Source: Setomelanomma holmii (Eukaryota > Ascomycota > Dothideomycetes > Pleosporales > Phaeosphaeriaceae). From it: a stretch of 64,000 nt of DNA. The stretch covers positions 1 to 64,000 of the forward strand of contig ML978187.1 of assembly GCA_010015745.1 (NCBI GenBank), read 5' to 3'. The notes beneath the pieces are model-generated. The model was given only the letters and a program-made list of their open reading frames with translations, did not search any database and was not told the DNA's origin. Positions 40,586 through 52,740 of the stretch are shown piece by piece (position 1 is the first letter of the stretch; every line of letters starts with the position of its first letter). The translations under genes were made by a program, and so were the position numbers.

Positions 40586-42041
40586 GCCGAGTAGATGCGG
40601 AGGCAGACCGAAGCTGTCCCGCGGGTTCTGGGATAGTACAGCCGTGGTGAAGGTGTATTACTGCGTCCGGGACTCTGAGGACCGGACGTCGAAAGTATAT
40701 GGCAGAATATGAAGTTGCAACCGGTTGCAGAAGGTCGCAAGGGAGTCGAAGGGTAGGGTACTGTATTAAAACTTTTAGGGCGATCTGTTGTTCATCAGCA
40801 TCGTCCTCCTACGCTATCAGACGAGATAAAAAGAATGAAGACTGACATCCAAAAGCACAATGGCAGATGGTCCTTAATACAGGGTTGACGGCACCAAATC
40901 GAAGGTCGAAGGAGCCCGAACGCTTGGTTGCTTGCAGATTCCAAAGTCAATACACGCGCCAAACCACACAAGTGGATCACAGTTGAGTCGAAAGGGTATC
41001 GGTATGTGATTAAAGTCGCAGGGAACAGATGGTCGCTTCTAAATATGGGCGCAGAGGGGTGCGCTTGAGTGCTGCGTGGTGGAGTGCGCAGAAGGCAAAC
41101 CCTGGTGGCTTGTTTGGACGCGGACAGTTCAAAGAGCGAACAATAATAATGAATGGCGCAAAGAGGCGAGCTTTGTCAGGGGCCTCAGTGCTAGGAGAAA
41201 GTTAGAAAAGGAGCGAACGGGCGAAGGAGAGGGTTCACGACTGGATGTCGGTGTGGAAAAGAGAAGAGGTCAGTGAGAAATGTTGCAGGGTAAGACAGGA
41301 GAGCTGCTCAAATTGCAGCGCCGAAGACGGCTAGTGCGGCCGATTGTAAACGCCTCATGCCCATGCCCATGACCTGAATCGTACAGAATTCTAACACTCG
41401 CCGTCGTCTGTAGGCCGTCTGGATCCATAGACGCCTGTGCGAGGTGGCGCCGGATTGCTTGCAGTGATGCGCTCCTGTGCCTGGCGCCGGTACTCATTGT
41501 GTCACTGAAGGCGCTGCCGCCATTCAGAGCTGCGCGGCGTGGGTAGCTGCAGCAACACGCAGCATCCGTTCCTGAGATGGTGCCCGTATCGTCATCTCTG
41601 CAGCAATCAACGCGGCAAGCGTCCTGTTGCTTGGGTGAACGGGTTGGAGTCCAGAGCACGATTGCAGCACCTGTCCCAGTTCAGGGTCGCCCTAGTGGAG
41701 GGACCGCGCTCCACGCGTTGAGAAGACGCGGAACGAGTTCACGTGGGCGACGTTTGGCGGGCTCGTAATTGGCTGCAAATGCTCCGACAAACCCTTCGAA
41801 CGTCAGCCTGTTGATATTCACAGCCTCGAATGCATCGATGTGTTTGCCTTGGTTTGCAAGCTGCAGCACCGTTGACTGTCCAGTCGTTTGGTGCATTTCT
41901 TTAGTTTGGCTCAGACAGGATTTGAATGTACGTGTCAAACTAGGCCTAGCGCGTCGCTAATGGCAAGAGCTTCCGACCTCCAATGTGTCTGCTAATCTGT
42001 GCTCTCCTGCGATTGCTCCACCGCCAGCAATCGATGCCGCA
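40586..42041. other. long intergenic region between divergent genes
   Basis: About 1.45 kb between the four-RRM gene and ALG8. Small frames here have no recognisable content. A long leader or upstream open frames for the RRM gene are possible. No RNA gene is seen. Confidence 0.45.
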
Positions 42042-43857
42042 ATGTCGGAACTCTATCCATCAATCGCTCAATGCGCCATTGTGGCGACGGCATTGAAGGT
42101 ACTTCTTTTTCCTGCCTAGTAGGTCACAATTCACAGTCTCGAATCGCGGCTCGTCTGGTATGCTGACTGTTTTCGGCAGCAAGTCGACCGACTTTGAGGT
42201 TCACCGCAACTGGCTAGCTCTGACCCATTCCCTGCCTGTCAAAGAATGGTACTACGAAGTGAGGCGAACTTAACACGAGGTTTACACGAAAAGCAATCAT
42301 CTGATACAAGATCCAGAAAACATCAGAATGGACCCTGGACTATCCTCCCTTTTTTGCATACTTCGAATGGCTTATGTCCCAAGTCGCCGCATATATCGAT
42401 CCTGCACTGCTCAATGTGAAGGACCTAGAATATGATAGCTGGCAGACTATCTACTTCCAGCGAGCAACAGTGATTGTCACCGAGCTGGTCCTCGTCAATG
42501 CCCTACATCTGTACATGACCCAACATGAATGCAGCTAGATGCAGCTAACGACCCTTAGCTACGTCAGAACGTCCAAATCCAAGATCACTGCACACGCAGC
42601 TGCGCTCTCAGTTCTTCTTTCTCCCGGGCTGCTCATAATCGATCATATTCACTTCCAGTACAATGGCTTCATGTACGGCATCCTAGTCCTTTCCATGGTC
42701 CTCGCGCGCAACAACTCGACACTTCTACTCTCTGGACTTCTCTTCGCTGTTTTGCTATGCTTTAAGCATATCTATCTGTACCTGGCTCCAGCATACTTCG
42801 TTTACCTCCTACGTGCGTACTGTTTGGGCCAACGAGGAGGTTTTCCTTACTTCAACATTCGCTTCTTCAATTGCGTGAAGCTGGGCGTAGGCATTGTTGC
42901 AATTTTTGCTAGCGCCTTCGGCCCGTTCGCGCTCTGGGGCCAAATGGAACAAGTGTTCCGGCGTTTGTTTCCGTTCTCACGAGGTCTTTGCCACGCATAC
43001 TGGGCACCTAACGTCTGGGCGATGTACTCGTTCACAGATCGCGTCCTGATATACGGTAAGGCTCACTATTTGTAAGACTTGACTATACGCTGACCCAGGC
43101 AGTGGCTCCTCGTCTTGAACTCCCCGTCAATCAAGAGGCTGTAAATAGTGTCACACGAGGCTTGGTCGGAGACACGTCGTTTGCCGTGCTGCCTGATGTT
43201 GTTCCTCTGACTTGCTTCTTGCTGACGCTCGGTGCTCAAATCGTATGTGTCATTTGTAGCCTCTGTTGACTGTGCTAATCGGACATAGCCCGTGCTACTG
43301 CGTCTACTCTACAAGCCGAAATGGGAAGCATTTGTCGGCGCGGTTACGTTATGTGGCTACTCATCCTTCCTATTCGGATGGCACGTTCATGAAAAGGCTA
43401 TTCTACTGGTCATCATTCCCTTCAGTCTGATTGCGCTTCATGACCGCAGGTTCTTCGGCGCTTTCCGCCCCCTAGCAGTGGCCGGGCACGTCTCCCTTTT
43501 CCCACTCTTGTTCACTGCCGCAGAGTTTCCAGTGAAGACTGTGTACACGATCTTTTGGCTTGTACTCTTCCTACTAGCGTTCGATCGCCTAGCTCCAGCG
43601 TAAGTCACACCGTTTACGTGGTGCTCACAAATCTAACCGAGCACAGATCTCCACAACCTCGGATCTTCTTGTTGGATCGTTTCTCATTCCTGTATATCGC
43701 CCTTTCGATACCTTTGATCACTTATTGTTCCTTGGTCCATGGTCTCATATTTGGAACGCGTCTTGAATTTCTGCCACTCATGTTCACAAGCTCGTACTCA
43801 GCCATTGGCGTCGTTGGCAGCTGGGTGGGCTTCTTATTTGTGTACTTCGATTCATAA
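42042..43857 (+). CDS. ALG8: ALG8 dolichyl-P-Glc:Glc1Man9GlcNAc2 glucosyltransferase
   Basis: ALG8 adds the second glucose to the lipid-linked N-glycan precursor in the ER lumen. Seven exons (42042-42118, 42180-42258, 42317-42510, 42559-43055, 43103-43242, 43289-43599, 43647-43857) join in phase to 502 residues. Exon 2 gives STDFEVHRNWLALTHSLP. Exon 3 gives KTSEWTLDYPPFFAYFEWL, the ALG6/ALG8 luminal loop with the catalytic-region Asp. Later landmarks are IDHIHFQYNGFMYGIL, FKHIYLYLAPAYFVYLLR, AYWAPNVWAMYSF and WHVHEKAILLVIIPFS. About a dozen membrane helices are present. The exon 4 donor GTACAT and some acceptors (43102) were fixed by family alignment from memory. ALG8 rather than ALG6 is chosen from the HFQYNGFMYG context and length. 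Confidence 0.9.
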
Positions 43858-44948
43858 CTTTAAGTAAAGCATTACGTCCATCAATTCTTCAATTGGCCCT
43901 AGATCTTACCTTGCGGCGTTGCCTGGGAGTCTTCAAGGTTGGTCGCAATCACTAGTCAGACAAACATGACTTACATCATCATTTCATCTCAAATATGATG
44001 AAACGAAGAGCTGTAAGGTTCGACAGAGAAAGACTCTTGCAAACAGCCTCCTAGCAATTGAAAGTCATATCTCAGAGTCTATGAGCTGTCTTACAAGCCA
44101 AACGATTGATACCAAGACCAATCGAGAACATCACGAAGTCGTACAATATTCGTGATATGAACCCCTGAGTATCCTCCGGGCATTGAGAATTGATATTGAT
44201 GCAGTATTGCTGTGTTTGGATTCCAAGATCGAGCTGGTGGATTGCTATCGATGTTTGAGCGTCGTTGCGTCCGAGTAAGTGGGTCAGGCAGTCCTCGGGT
44301 TTGCTTGGAGTGGCTCAAGGCATGAGCTCCCCCTGCGGCCATCATTCACACCCCACTGATATTGCACAACGCTCAATATGCAGTTTCTGTCGATGCATCG
44401 ATTGCGCAACATGATTAGACTCGCTCTGAGGATCAAAACGAGTCCGAATACGTTGGTGTTGAGATTGCAGCGAGTTGCAGAGAATGGATGTGTGAATGGT
44501 GTAGATAACTTATGGTCTTACCGTATAGGGCATGGTACCCTTGGCGCACCTTACCTTTTGGCGGGAAATAGCTACCCTCTCCCGCGATTGATTCTCTTCT
44601 CACGCCTTCACTCCCTTCTCTTGCCTCCCTCGTCGTCTACCGCATCCAGAACATCCACGACAACCACTACAATCACATTCAACGCCCTTTCGGAACGACC
44701 AGACGCGTCTCGGAACGCTACTCGGACTCCCGACAACTGCGACAACTTTCTAGAGACCTCCTCTAGCGCGTGCTTGAGCTGTCACTGTTTCACTCGCCCT
44801 CCAGAAGGGTTATCGCCCCGGTATATCATCAGAGCTGGGGCGCACGAAGGCAAGACGGCGCGTAGTCCACATCGCGACACTTCCGAAAGTTTGCGACGCG
44901 ATAGCTCAGACATCAGGGAGCTTCACATGAGCTAGGACTCTGGGCAAG
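43858..44948. other. intergenic, nothing firmly recognised
   Basis: About 1.1 kb. A 185-codon + frame at 44378-44935 is Ser/Thr/Arg-rich without a domain and lies in the expected upstream region of ITC1, so I do not call it. Confidence 0.4.
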
Positions 44949-47900
44949 ATGGTACGAACCTGGTCGCATGATCAGGGTCATCACACTCTGACGCAGACAG
45001 GTGCTCTACAAGCGCAGACCAGTGAAGTTCGAATCTCTCCCGAAGTTTATCGACGATAACACCGAGGTACATCACTATCGATTCCCAGACGCGACTATAC
45101 ACTAAGTAATTGGCTAGGTCTGGACAATCGATCAAACTGGCGAGGTCTTTGTCGATTATGAGAAGTTCTTGAACAGGTGCGCATACACTGAGAGTGACGT
45201 AAAGTATCAAATAATGCTAACTAAAGGTAGGCGCGACTTCTACAAGCAGGCAAGTACCCGCGGCATTGACACGATCCTGTGAGTGATTTGATCTGACCAA
45301 AGCATAGAGAAAGTTCACCTGCGAGTCCACCGGCCATGCTGGATTTACCTTCTTCGAGGCAAAGGAGAGTGAGGTACGCTCAACACCAGTGCTGGAAAAG
45401 GGCAGTCTTATCGTAACAACGCCGCAGTCGGAGGCATCGAAGGAGATCAACAGCATACTCCAGGAGGCCTTGAGGTCTCGTGTCCTCGACTATGTCCAGT
45501 TTCAAGATACGTCGCGTATGGATGATTTGGGTAAGCTTTCTTGCTTGCAACACGTTCGCAACTGAAGCAACGCTAACGAAATGCCAGTGAACGATGTCTT
45601 CGATGTATGTATACATGCTTGCTTAGACTTTTCACTGTACTAACTCGGATGATCTAGCATTTCAAAGAACACTTCCTGATCAATGATCGTGTATCGATCG
45701 AGAGCGACAACGGACGACGGTACGGCGTTATCACAGCCATCAACGACGTCAGCCGACTCCCAATGTTCTCCGGACAGTCCATGGACGATTCCATCCGCTC
45801 GTATGCCTACGAGATCACTCTTGACGACACCGATGAAAAGGTCACCAAATACAAAGCATCGGAGATACAGCGTGACAGGAAGGTCTATTCGAAGTTGATC
45901 TTCAAACAATACCTGCGGCACACAACAACTCGAGAGCCATGGACTGGCGCTCCTTGGATGGTCAAGGAGCATCTCGCCAAACGTTACAATATCCCCACAA
46001 AGATGCCAGATGACAAGACACGGGAAGCAATTTTAGCTCAGAAGAAGGCCGCAAATAGCAGGCTCACAAACGGCACAAGTCCACCCATGCAACAAGCATA
46101 TCCACAACATGCACCGAACGGTCATGCGCCCCAAGTCAACGGGCACAGGCCGCAACTACCGCCACTCGGTCAAGGTCAAGGTCAAGCACAGTTCGTCAAT
46201 TTCTCCGCAAATGGCCCGCAACAATACCAGCAGCACCAACAACATCATTATCCTGCACACATGCATGGACCTCCACCACACCTGCCCAACTTTCCACCAC
46301 CTCACATGATCTATACCAGCGGACCTCCCCATGGACCGCCAGTATACCAACCTTATCTCATTGCGCACAACAATGTTGGCCCGCTACCCTACCTTCGACA
46401 TGGTCTGCCGAATCCGATACCGACGATGAACCAACCTTTCCAGACGAGCTTTGTGCACAATCCACCAGCTGCTCGCACCAACCTTCCTCAACCTCAACAG
46501 GCGCCTCAGCTTGCCCGACCATTCGAACCAGTGAAATATCCTATGGAAGACCTCGAGATCAAACAGCCGCGAATTGAACCCGTTCGACCCTCGTTGAAGT
46601 TCTTCTCCGACGACGTCCCTGAAGGTGTCGAACCACCTTCTGACGAGAAGAAGACAGGGATACTTATGAAGAGCGTCGGCCCTCTTCTTTGTGCATGGGA
46701 GACTCTTAACGTTCATGATACAGTGTACATGCTCGACTCCTTCACTTTTGACGATTTCGTTGGCGCAATGCGTTTCGCTAGCGAAGAAGAGGATTGTGAG
46801 CTGTTCGTAGAGGTTCATTGCTCCATCCTGAAGCAAATCGTCAGTAGCTCAGGCAAGATTCAGACACCTCTGCCCAAAATGGCTGAGGCAGACGAGGAAG
46901 AAGAGGACGACGATTCCAGCAAGGAATCCACACCGACACCGGAGCCGGAACCGCCTAAGCGAACCACACGAGCCAGCTTGCGCAAGTCCGGAGCTCAAGA
47001 GATCGTCAAGCAGCGCACGCCTACACCAGAGCCACCAAAGGAACTTCATAAAGCCGAGCAGTTCGTTGCCGAGTTCAATTGGATCGAGCAATGCAGGACT
47101 CGCAACTTCCGAGAAGGAGGATGGCAGGCCATGGTTGTGGCTCTCCTTCACCGTCTGTCATTCGATCCCATTCAGAAGGACTCGTGCGACGATATCCTCG
47201 CCCAGCTTGTGCCTCCGGAAGAGGAACCGACCATTGAGAGTATCACCAACAACTACGTGCATCTTGAAGTCAACCTCCGCATCTTAGCATTGGAACTGAT
47301 CTTGAGGTTGACAGTTGCTACAGAAGCCTTCCGTGACCAGCTCATTGCGGCATCGCAGGAAATGACTCGCTTGCGCAAGGAGAAGATCGAGTTCCAGAGA
47401 AAGCGCAAGGAGCTGTAAGTTCTTTGCCTTATATACATATGCTCATAAGGGCACTGTCTAACATGTCTCAGGGCTGACGAGTTATTCAAACTTGATCTGG
47501 AGCGAAAGATTCATCTTCCGGCTAACACCCCAGCATCGCCCACGGACACCAAGGAGAATGACGATGTTGACATCTCGATGACCAGCACAGCTTCTGATGT
47601 GAAGGAGAACGCAGAAGCGGAGAACAACGATCAAGATGAACCATCATCAGTTGCGAAAGCTAGGCTTCGCCACACTAGCAAGAACAAGCGCAAAGCAGCG
47701 GCTGAAGAAGCTAGGAAAGAGAAGGCGAAAAAGGCGAAGCAAGAGGCTGAGAAGACCAAAAACCAGAAAGAGTGGGAGAAGCTCCTGGATTCGATCGAGA
47801 AGAAGAAGGACGAGCTCAAGGAGTGCGAGGCGAACATCAACGAACTGGATGATGACCTCCGCGAGACTCTGGTGCACCGTAGCAAGGTCCTTGGCAAGGA

Positions 47901-48525
47901 TCGTTTTCTGAACAAGTACTACTGGTTCGAGCACAACGGCATGCCCTTCAGTGGTGTGCCGAATAGCTCAACTGCCGAATATGGCTACGCCAATGGCCGA
48001 ATATGGGTGCAAGGCCCAGACGAGTACGAGCTCCAGCCTAACTTGGAAGAGCCTGCCATAAGTCAAGATCGACAGAGGTTCGGCTTCGACATTCCCCAGC
48101 GCAAGCGGAAGGAGGAAGGCGAAACACACTTGTCAAAGTCTACAGAGTGGGCGTACTACGACGATCCCGAGGACATTGACAAGCTGTTGGCGTGGCTAGA
48201 CGAGCGAGGTGTTCGAGAGAAATCACTGCGCAAGGAGCTCCAGGCATTCCGCGACAGGATCGCAGAGTACATGCGCATCATGAAGAAGCATCTTGCGGAA
48301 CCGGAGCAGAAGACCGACGACGAGGACGACGAGGATACCAAGACTAGGATCTCGACGCGGAACAAGACCTACATTGAGAAGGAGTCTGCCAAGGATCGCT
48401 GCCTACTTTGGACCAACAGTATCATGCGTGACGAGTACGGATACAACCACGCTGAGGAATATGAGCCACCAAGGAAAGGCAAAGCAAAGCCTGTCAAGGC
48501 AGCCAAAGGCAAGGGCAGGCGTTAG
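44949..48525 (+). CDS. ITC1: ITC1-like subunit of ISWI chromatin remodeller
   Basis: ITC1 pairs with the ISW2 ATPase to slide nucleosomes. Eight exons join in phase to 1065 residues: 44949-44951, 45001-45066, 45118-45176, 45231-45249, 45308-45530, 45588-45604, 45658-47414 and 47472-48525. The first coding exon is just the ATG. Exons 2-4 give the WAC domain (VLYKRRPVKF, VWTIDQTGEVFVDYEKFLNR, DFYKQ). The intron 45250-45307 begins with GC (GCAAGT...AG). A Pro/Gln/His-rich linker (about residues 235-370) follows. A DDT domain (ETLNVHDTVYMLDSFTFDDFVGAM) lies near 465. The last exon has a Lys/Glu coiled coil and a WHIM-like end (VLGKDRFLNKYYWFEHNG). The protein is nuclear. Confidence 0.9.
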
Positions 48526-49269
48526 AGGGACGCTTCTCGAGTCCATCGGGTGACAACATGGAAGACTTGAACTGCAAGCGTGGCCAAGAGGCACGCTACG
48601 ATTTACGAGGTTTGTTCTGGCGACTTCGCGAAGTTTTGATACCACAAGCATAGGCATCCAGGGCATGTACAATTCGCATCACACGGGCGTTGGAGGGTTG
48701 GAAGCATCACAAAGCGGCAACAATGCATAGATGCACTAGACAGTTCTGGCTATTGACCATGCTGCGAGGTCAAGGGTTCTGACGTCTGGCGTAATTACAG
48801 TGTTAGCACCGGGGGTCAACGCGGGTCAAGAGTCGATCCATCGATGTCCGCCGCTTTGATCAGTGTACATATAATGGTAAAAGTTCCACAGCATCTTCAG
48901 GCTGTATACATGATCTGTATGGTCGCAGCTTTGACTTTGATTGCAATTGCTTGAGACCGGCAAAACGACTTTCGCCGCCCAATAGCATCAACATGTACGA
49001 ATACTGTTTTGTTCAGTTGAGGCTACAGTCGTTCGACAATAAGCACGCCGTTCAGACTGGCTGGTTGCGTGATATACAACCGCATCCGGCTTAGCGTTGA
49101 TCATGTCTTGGCGGGCAACTGCGATTGAGGCCGTCACCAGACAGTCCTCCAGCGTACCCATCATATCTCATCAGCCGAGACACTCACAACATCTTCAATA
49201 ATTCTCACTCACTCTATACAACCATACGAACTCGAAATACCATCACCGACGCGCTCCGCAGCCGCGAAA
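48526..49269. other. intergenic, nothing recognised
   Basis: About 740 bases between ITC1 and SGF73. No feature supported. Confidence 0.45.
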
Positions 49270-50758
49270 ATGGCTGCGAATGGGGCTCGAAAGGGTGCGC
49301 TCGCCCCGTCATACACCCCTCGTCTCCAACAAGCTAACGTGCCACAGCTCCCCCAGCCGCGGCTTCTTCCAAGTCAGGTCTTCTGGACACGAGCGCAGTG
49401 AAAGACACTCTGAATGCAGACAAGAAGAAGATTACTTTGAAGATCAAGAAGCCTGTACCCAAGCCGTCTATCGCTGGCAACTGGAAGGAAAGCGATACTA
49501 CAAGTATGTGCACGATGCCATGCGGCGCAACCGTTGTCTGGTAAAGTTTATTAGCTAACCTTCTGCCAGATGCCGAGAACAAAGCCCCCGCGCCTTCCTC
49601 GACTTCACCCATCGTCAACCCGCTCGAAGAGAAGACGCTCGCTGGCTTTCCCAACGGCCGCCCGCTAGATGACAAAGTCGACACAGTTCAGTGTAAGCAC
49701 TGTCGCCGGCCAGTGCTTCGCGCGTCCTCGGCATCTCACATCCGTGAATGCTTGAACAAGAAGCAAGAGAAGCTCAAGAAGAAGAAGGAAGCCAAGGAGG
49801 CGAAGGATGCAGCGCTGCGGAAAGAGAAGGGTGAAGACGAGGAGGGCGGCAAAGGCGCGCGCAAGTCGGCTATCAAGGGAGCTGTGATTGACGGCGAAGG
49901 AGCGAAGAAGGGTAAGAAGAGGAAGCTTGAGGACGGTGCGGAGAAGGGGCCGAATGCGAAGAAAAAGAAAAAGGATGAGCCGAAAGCCAAGGGTGCAAAG
50001 CCTAAGGGCCCTGTGGATGTGGAGAGACAGTGCGGTGTACCCTTGCCAAACGGCGGATTCTGTGCCAGGAGCTTGACCTGCAAGAGCCACAGCATGGGGC
50101 TGAAGAGGGCGGTGCCAGGGCGGAGTCTGCCATACGATATGCTGCTTGCGCAATATCAGAAGAAGAATCAGGCGAAGCAACAACGTGAGTTCTCGAGCAA
50201 TCTATGCAACATCGTAGTGCTAACGACAACACAGGTGCCGCTATCGACGCAAACGCTCCTCTCCCCGAAGATCTCGAGCCTTCGGGCGCCGTCGACTCGG
50301 ACGAAGAGAAAGACAGCATCATGGCCGCCCTCGCACGTCACCGCCCACGTCCGCTCGCAACATACACGCACGTCTCACAACGCTCAAAGTACCAGTACAT
50401 CCGCATGAAAGGCATGATTCGCTCAGCCCTGGGCGCGCCACCGGGCGGTGGGACAAATATGTTCGGTAGCATGACACCGGGCGCAGATGGCATGAGCTCC
50501 AGCCGTGGCCTCGCATTAGGCATGTTCGGCATGGGTGGCATGGGATCAGCTGGCCCCATGAGCGCAACAAACGAACAGTTTCCGCAGAGCGCGGGCTTTC
50601 CTTTAAGCGCTGGCCTTGACAGCGGAGCGGGCAGTCGACGACCTAGCGTCATGGGTATGGGCAATGCAGGCGGCCCGCGGCAGATATTGCCGGGACAGTT
50701 GCCTGGACCAGGCGCGCAGGCGAGAAAGGGGAGTATGGCGAGTGTAGGTGCTTCGTAG
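49270..50758 (+). CDS. SGF73: SGF73-like SAGA deubiquitinase-module subunit (ataxin-7 homolog)
   Basis: SGF73 anchors the H2B deubiquitinase module to SAGA. Four or so exons start MAANGARK and then give AAASSKSGLLDTSAVKDTLN. A conserved loop, PLDDKVDTVQCKHCRRPVLR, begins the N-terminal zinc finger (CxxC, then H and C in HIRECLNKK). A long Lys/Glu-rich segment precedes the SCA7 domain (DVERQCGVPLPNGGFCARSLTCKSHSMGLKRAVPGRSLPYDMLLAQY), with its C, C, C, H zinc residues visible. The tail is Gly/Met/Pro-rich, with RMKGMIRSALG just before it. An intron near 50185-50235 follows KQQ. Exon borders of the first part were set by phase. Family identity from the SCA7 block is clear. Confidence 0.9.
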
Positions 50759-50955
50759 GATGGAGAGGGTGGCGTTCGGTTTTGTTTGTATTTGATACCC
50801 CGGGATAAATGCTTGGTGCTTGGATTATCATGGACTTGAGAGTCCAACACGACGGAGAGAGCCACAAGTTCATCATTCAACCATATTTGCAAATGAGACT
50901 GAGTGCAGGAGAAATGTTTCTATTTCTATTGCGTCTTGTTTTTATGTGAGTTGTA

Positions 50956-52359
50956 TCACACCGCACTCGTAACCGCAAAACTCAAAAAACTCCCCACCGT
51001 CAATCCACCCACCAACACCAAGCCCATGAAACCCCCAGCAGCCTCTAATTCCTCGGGCTCAACGTACTCGGCAAATCCCATCATGCAACTACTCCCCAGG
51101 TACCCGCTGCTCAGCCCGAAGAACAATTGCACGACGACTAGGTAGAAGAAATCAGATTGTACAACAGCGCCTTTGCCGCCGATGTTGCAGAGAAGGTATA
51201 ATGGGATGAATCCAAGTCGGGAGAGAGCAAGGATGAATAAAAGTTTCGGGCGGTGTGTGATTCTCAGCGCAGGTAACGCGGGCCCCGTACGACCGAGCAA
51301 GTCGCCCAAGTTCCAGAAGAAGAAACCCAGCGGGATGAAGGTCGCGGGTTGGAATAATCTGGGCGCGGTGTTTGGATCGCGGATGGACAGGATTTGCGCC
51401 GTGAAGACGGGGAAGAACATTGTTATTGCAAAGGAGAGAAACAGGGCTGTTGCGAGCCAGAAAAGTTTCCGGAGAAGATGGGTTAGGGGAACGGATTTGC
51501 GAATTGATGCTGTGGAGTCTGAGAGGTCCGTGTGGGAGTGTGTGAGGCGGTGTTTCGATGGTGTGCGTGCGAGGAGGTAGAAGAATGCGACAAGCGCCAA
51601 GCCAGATATGAGTGTTGCGGTGAGGAAGTATGCGAAGGCCGAGGTGCTCGAATCCTGTGGGAGACCAGTGCCTGTGGTTTGTTTGCGGTTCGGCACGCTC
51701 AGGACGAATATGATTTGAGTCACAGCGGGGAGGACGCCGGCGATTCCTTGCCCGGTCATGATGGCTTGGGTGTATTCTCCACGCGCGAAGCTGGAGACGT
51801 AGGCGAAGATGCCGTTTTGACACATTCCTGTGGCGAGACTGGCGCTCAAGACCATGAGCATAAGGAAGGCGAAGTATCCACCTGCGGATACGGTGACGAA
51901 GAACTTGGTAGACAGGGCGAGGAGGGTGAATATGATGGCATTCAGGGTAAGTGCAACGGCGATCCGCTTGGGGTAGTTTGCGTTTGCTTGCATCTTCGTG
52001 AGGACGATCATCGAGCCCAGGCTGCCGACTGTGCTGACAGAAAGGATGGCGGATTGAAAGGTGCGCAGGAGGGAGTCGTTGGAGTGGAAGCGCCGTTGGA
52101 AGTATGGAGCAGCAGCTAGGAACATGTTCCTGGTGTGCAATCAGTACTGTTGTTTGCAGGAGTTACGAATGGTGATGGTGTACCATGCCCACAGCATCGC
52201 GACGCCCAGCAGCAGGAAGACGGAGTAGTCGATCCATGAGAACTTCTGGGTGTCTCCGCCCTCTATTCGTTCGTCCTCTGCGGATTCGTCTCGGCCCTGC
52301 AGAGGCTCGTAGGCCTGATCTGGGGCCTCATTGTCGAGTAGGCGTCGTACGCGATCCAT
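50956..52359 (-). CDS. equilibrative nucleoside transporter (FUN26-like)
   Basis: ENT-family proteins carry nucleosides across membranes, and the yeast member FUN26 acts in the vacuole. Exons 52359-52184 and 52129-50956 join in phase to 449 residues. The short acidic N-terminus is followed by FSWIDYSVFLLLGVAMLWAWNMF, helix 1, with the W-N-M-F junction split by the intron. Other landmarks are APYFQRRF, GMCQNGIFAYVSSFARGEYTQAIMTGQGIAGVLPAVTQI (helices 4-5) and LFWLATALFLSFAITMFFPVF (helix 7). The Arg and Pro of WNLGDLLGRTGPALPAL are also present. About eleven helices are visible, with the usual large cytosolic loop near residue 260. The C-terminus is close to the SGF73 end (convergent, 197 bases apart). 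Confidence 0.9.
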
Positions 52360-52740
52360 GGTGATACGTGATACCCGAGTGCGTCAAGACTCGGGAGTGA
52401 GGCGAAGGTGATGATAAAGGAACGGACGTCTTCAAGGACGGATATGAGAGTCTATAATGAGAAGAAGACAGGCAGACATGTTTCAGACTACCTCGAGGCT
52501 AAGCAGCGCCCATGATCAGAGCAGCGCGTGTGATGTGCAGGTGTGGAAATGGTGACGCCTGGGGCTGTCGCGTGGGAGACATGATATGGCGCTAGTGCGG
52601 CGATGCGGACGTGGGGGCGCCCGCTCCGATGCTACCCTACACACCCCACATCTTCCCCTCCAACCAATGCGTCGCAGTCAACTTTTCGAGATCACGTCCG
52701 ACGACGGCCACCGGCGCCCTCCTACAGTCCCACAACCGCC
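52360..52740. other. short divergent intergenic region
   Basis: About 380 bases shared by the nucleoside transporter and IWR1. The frame of IWR1 is open back to 52603, but that extension is Pro/Arg-rich and probably leader. Confidence 0.5.

Noticed and set aside
44378..44935. 185-codon + frame upstream of ITC1
   Set aside because: Ser/Thr/Arg-rich low-complexity translation with no domain; it fills the expected leader region of ITC1.
45340..45389. Tiny putative intron (GTACGC...CCAG) inside ITC1 exon 5
   Set aside because: It would be about 16 bases, far too short, and the sequence is open and in frame as exon.
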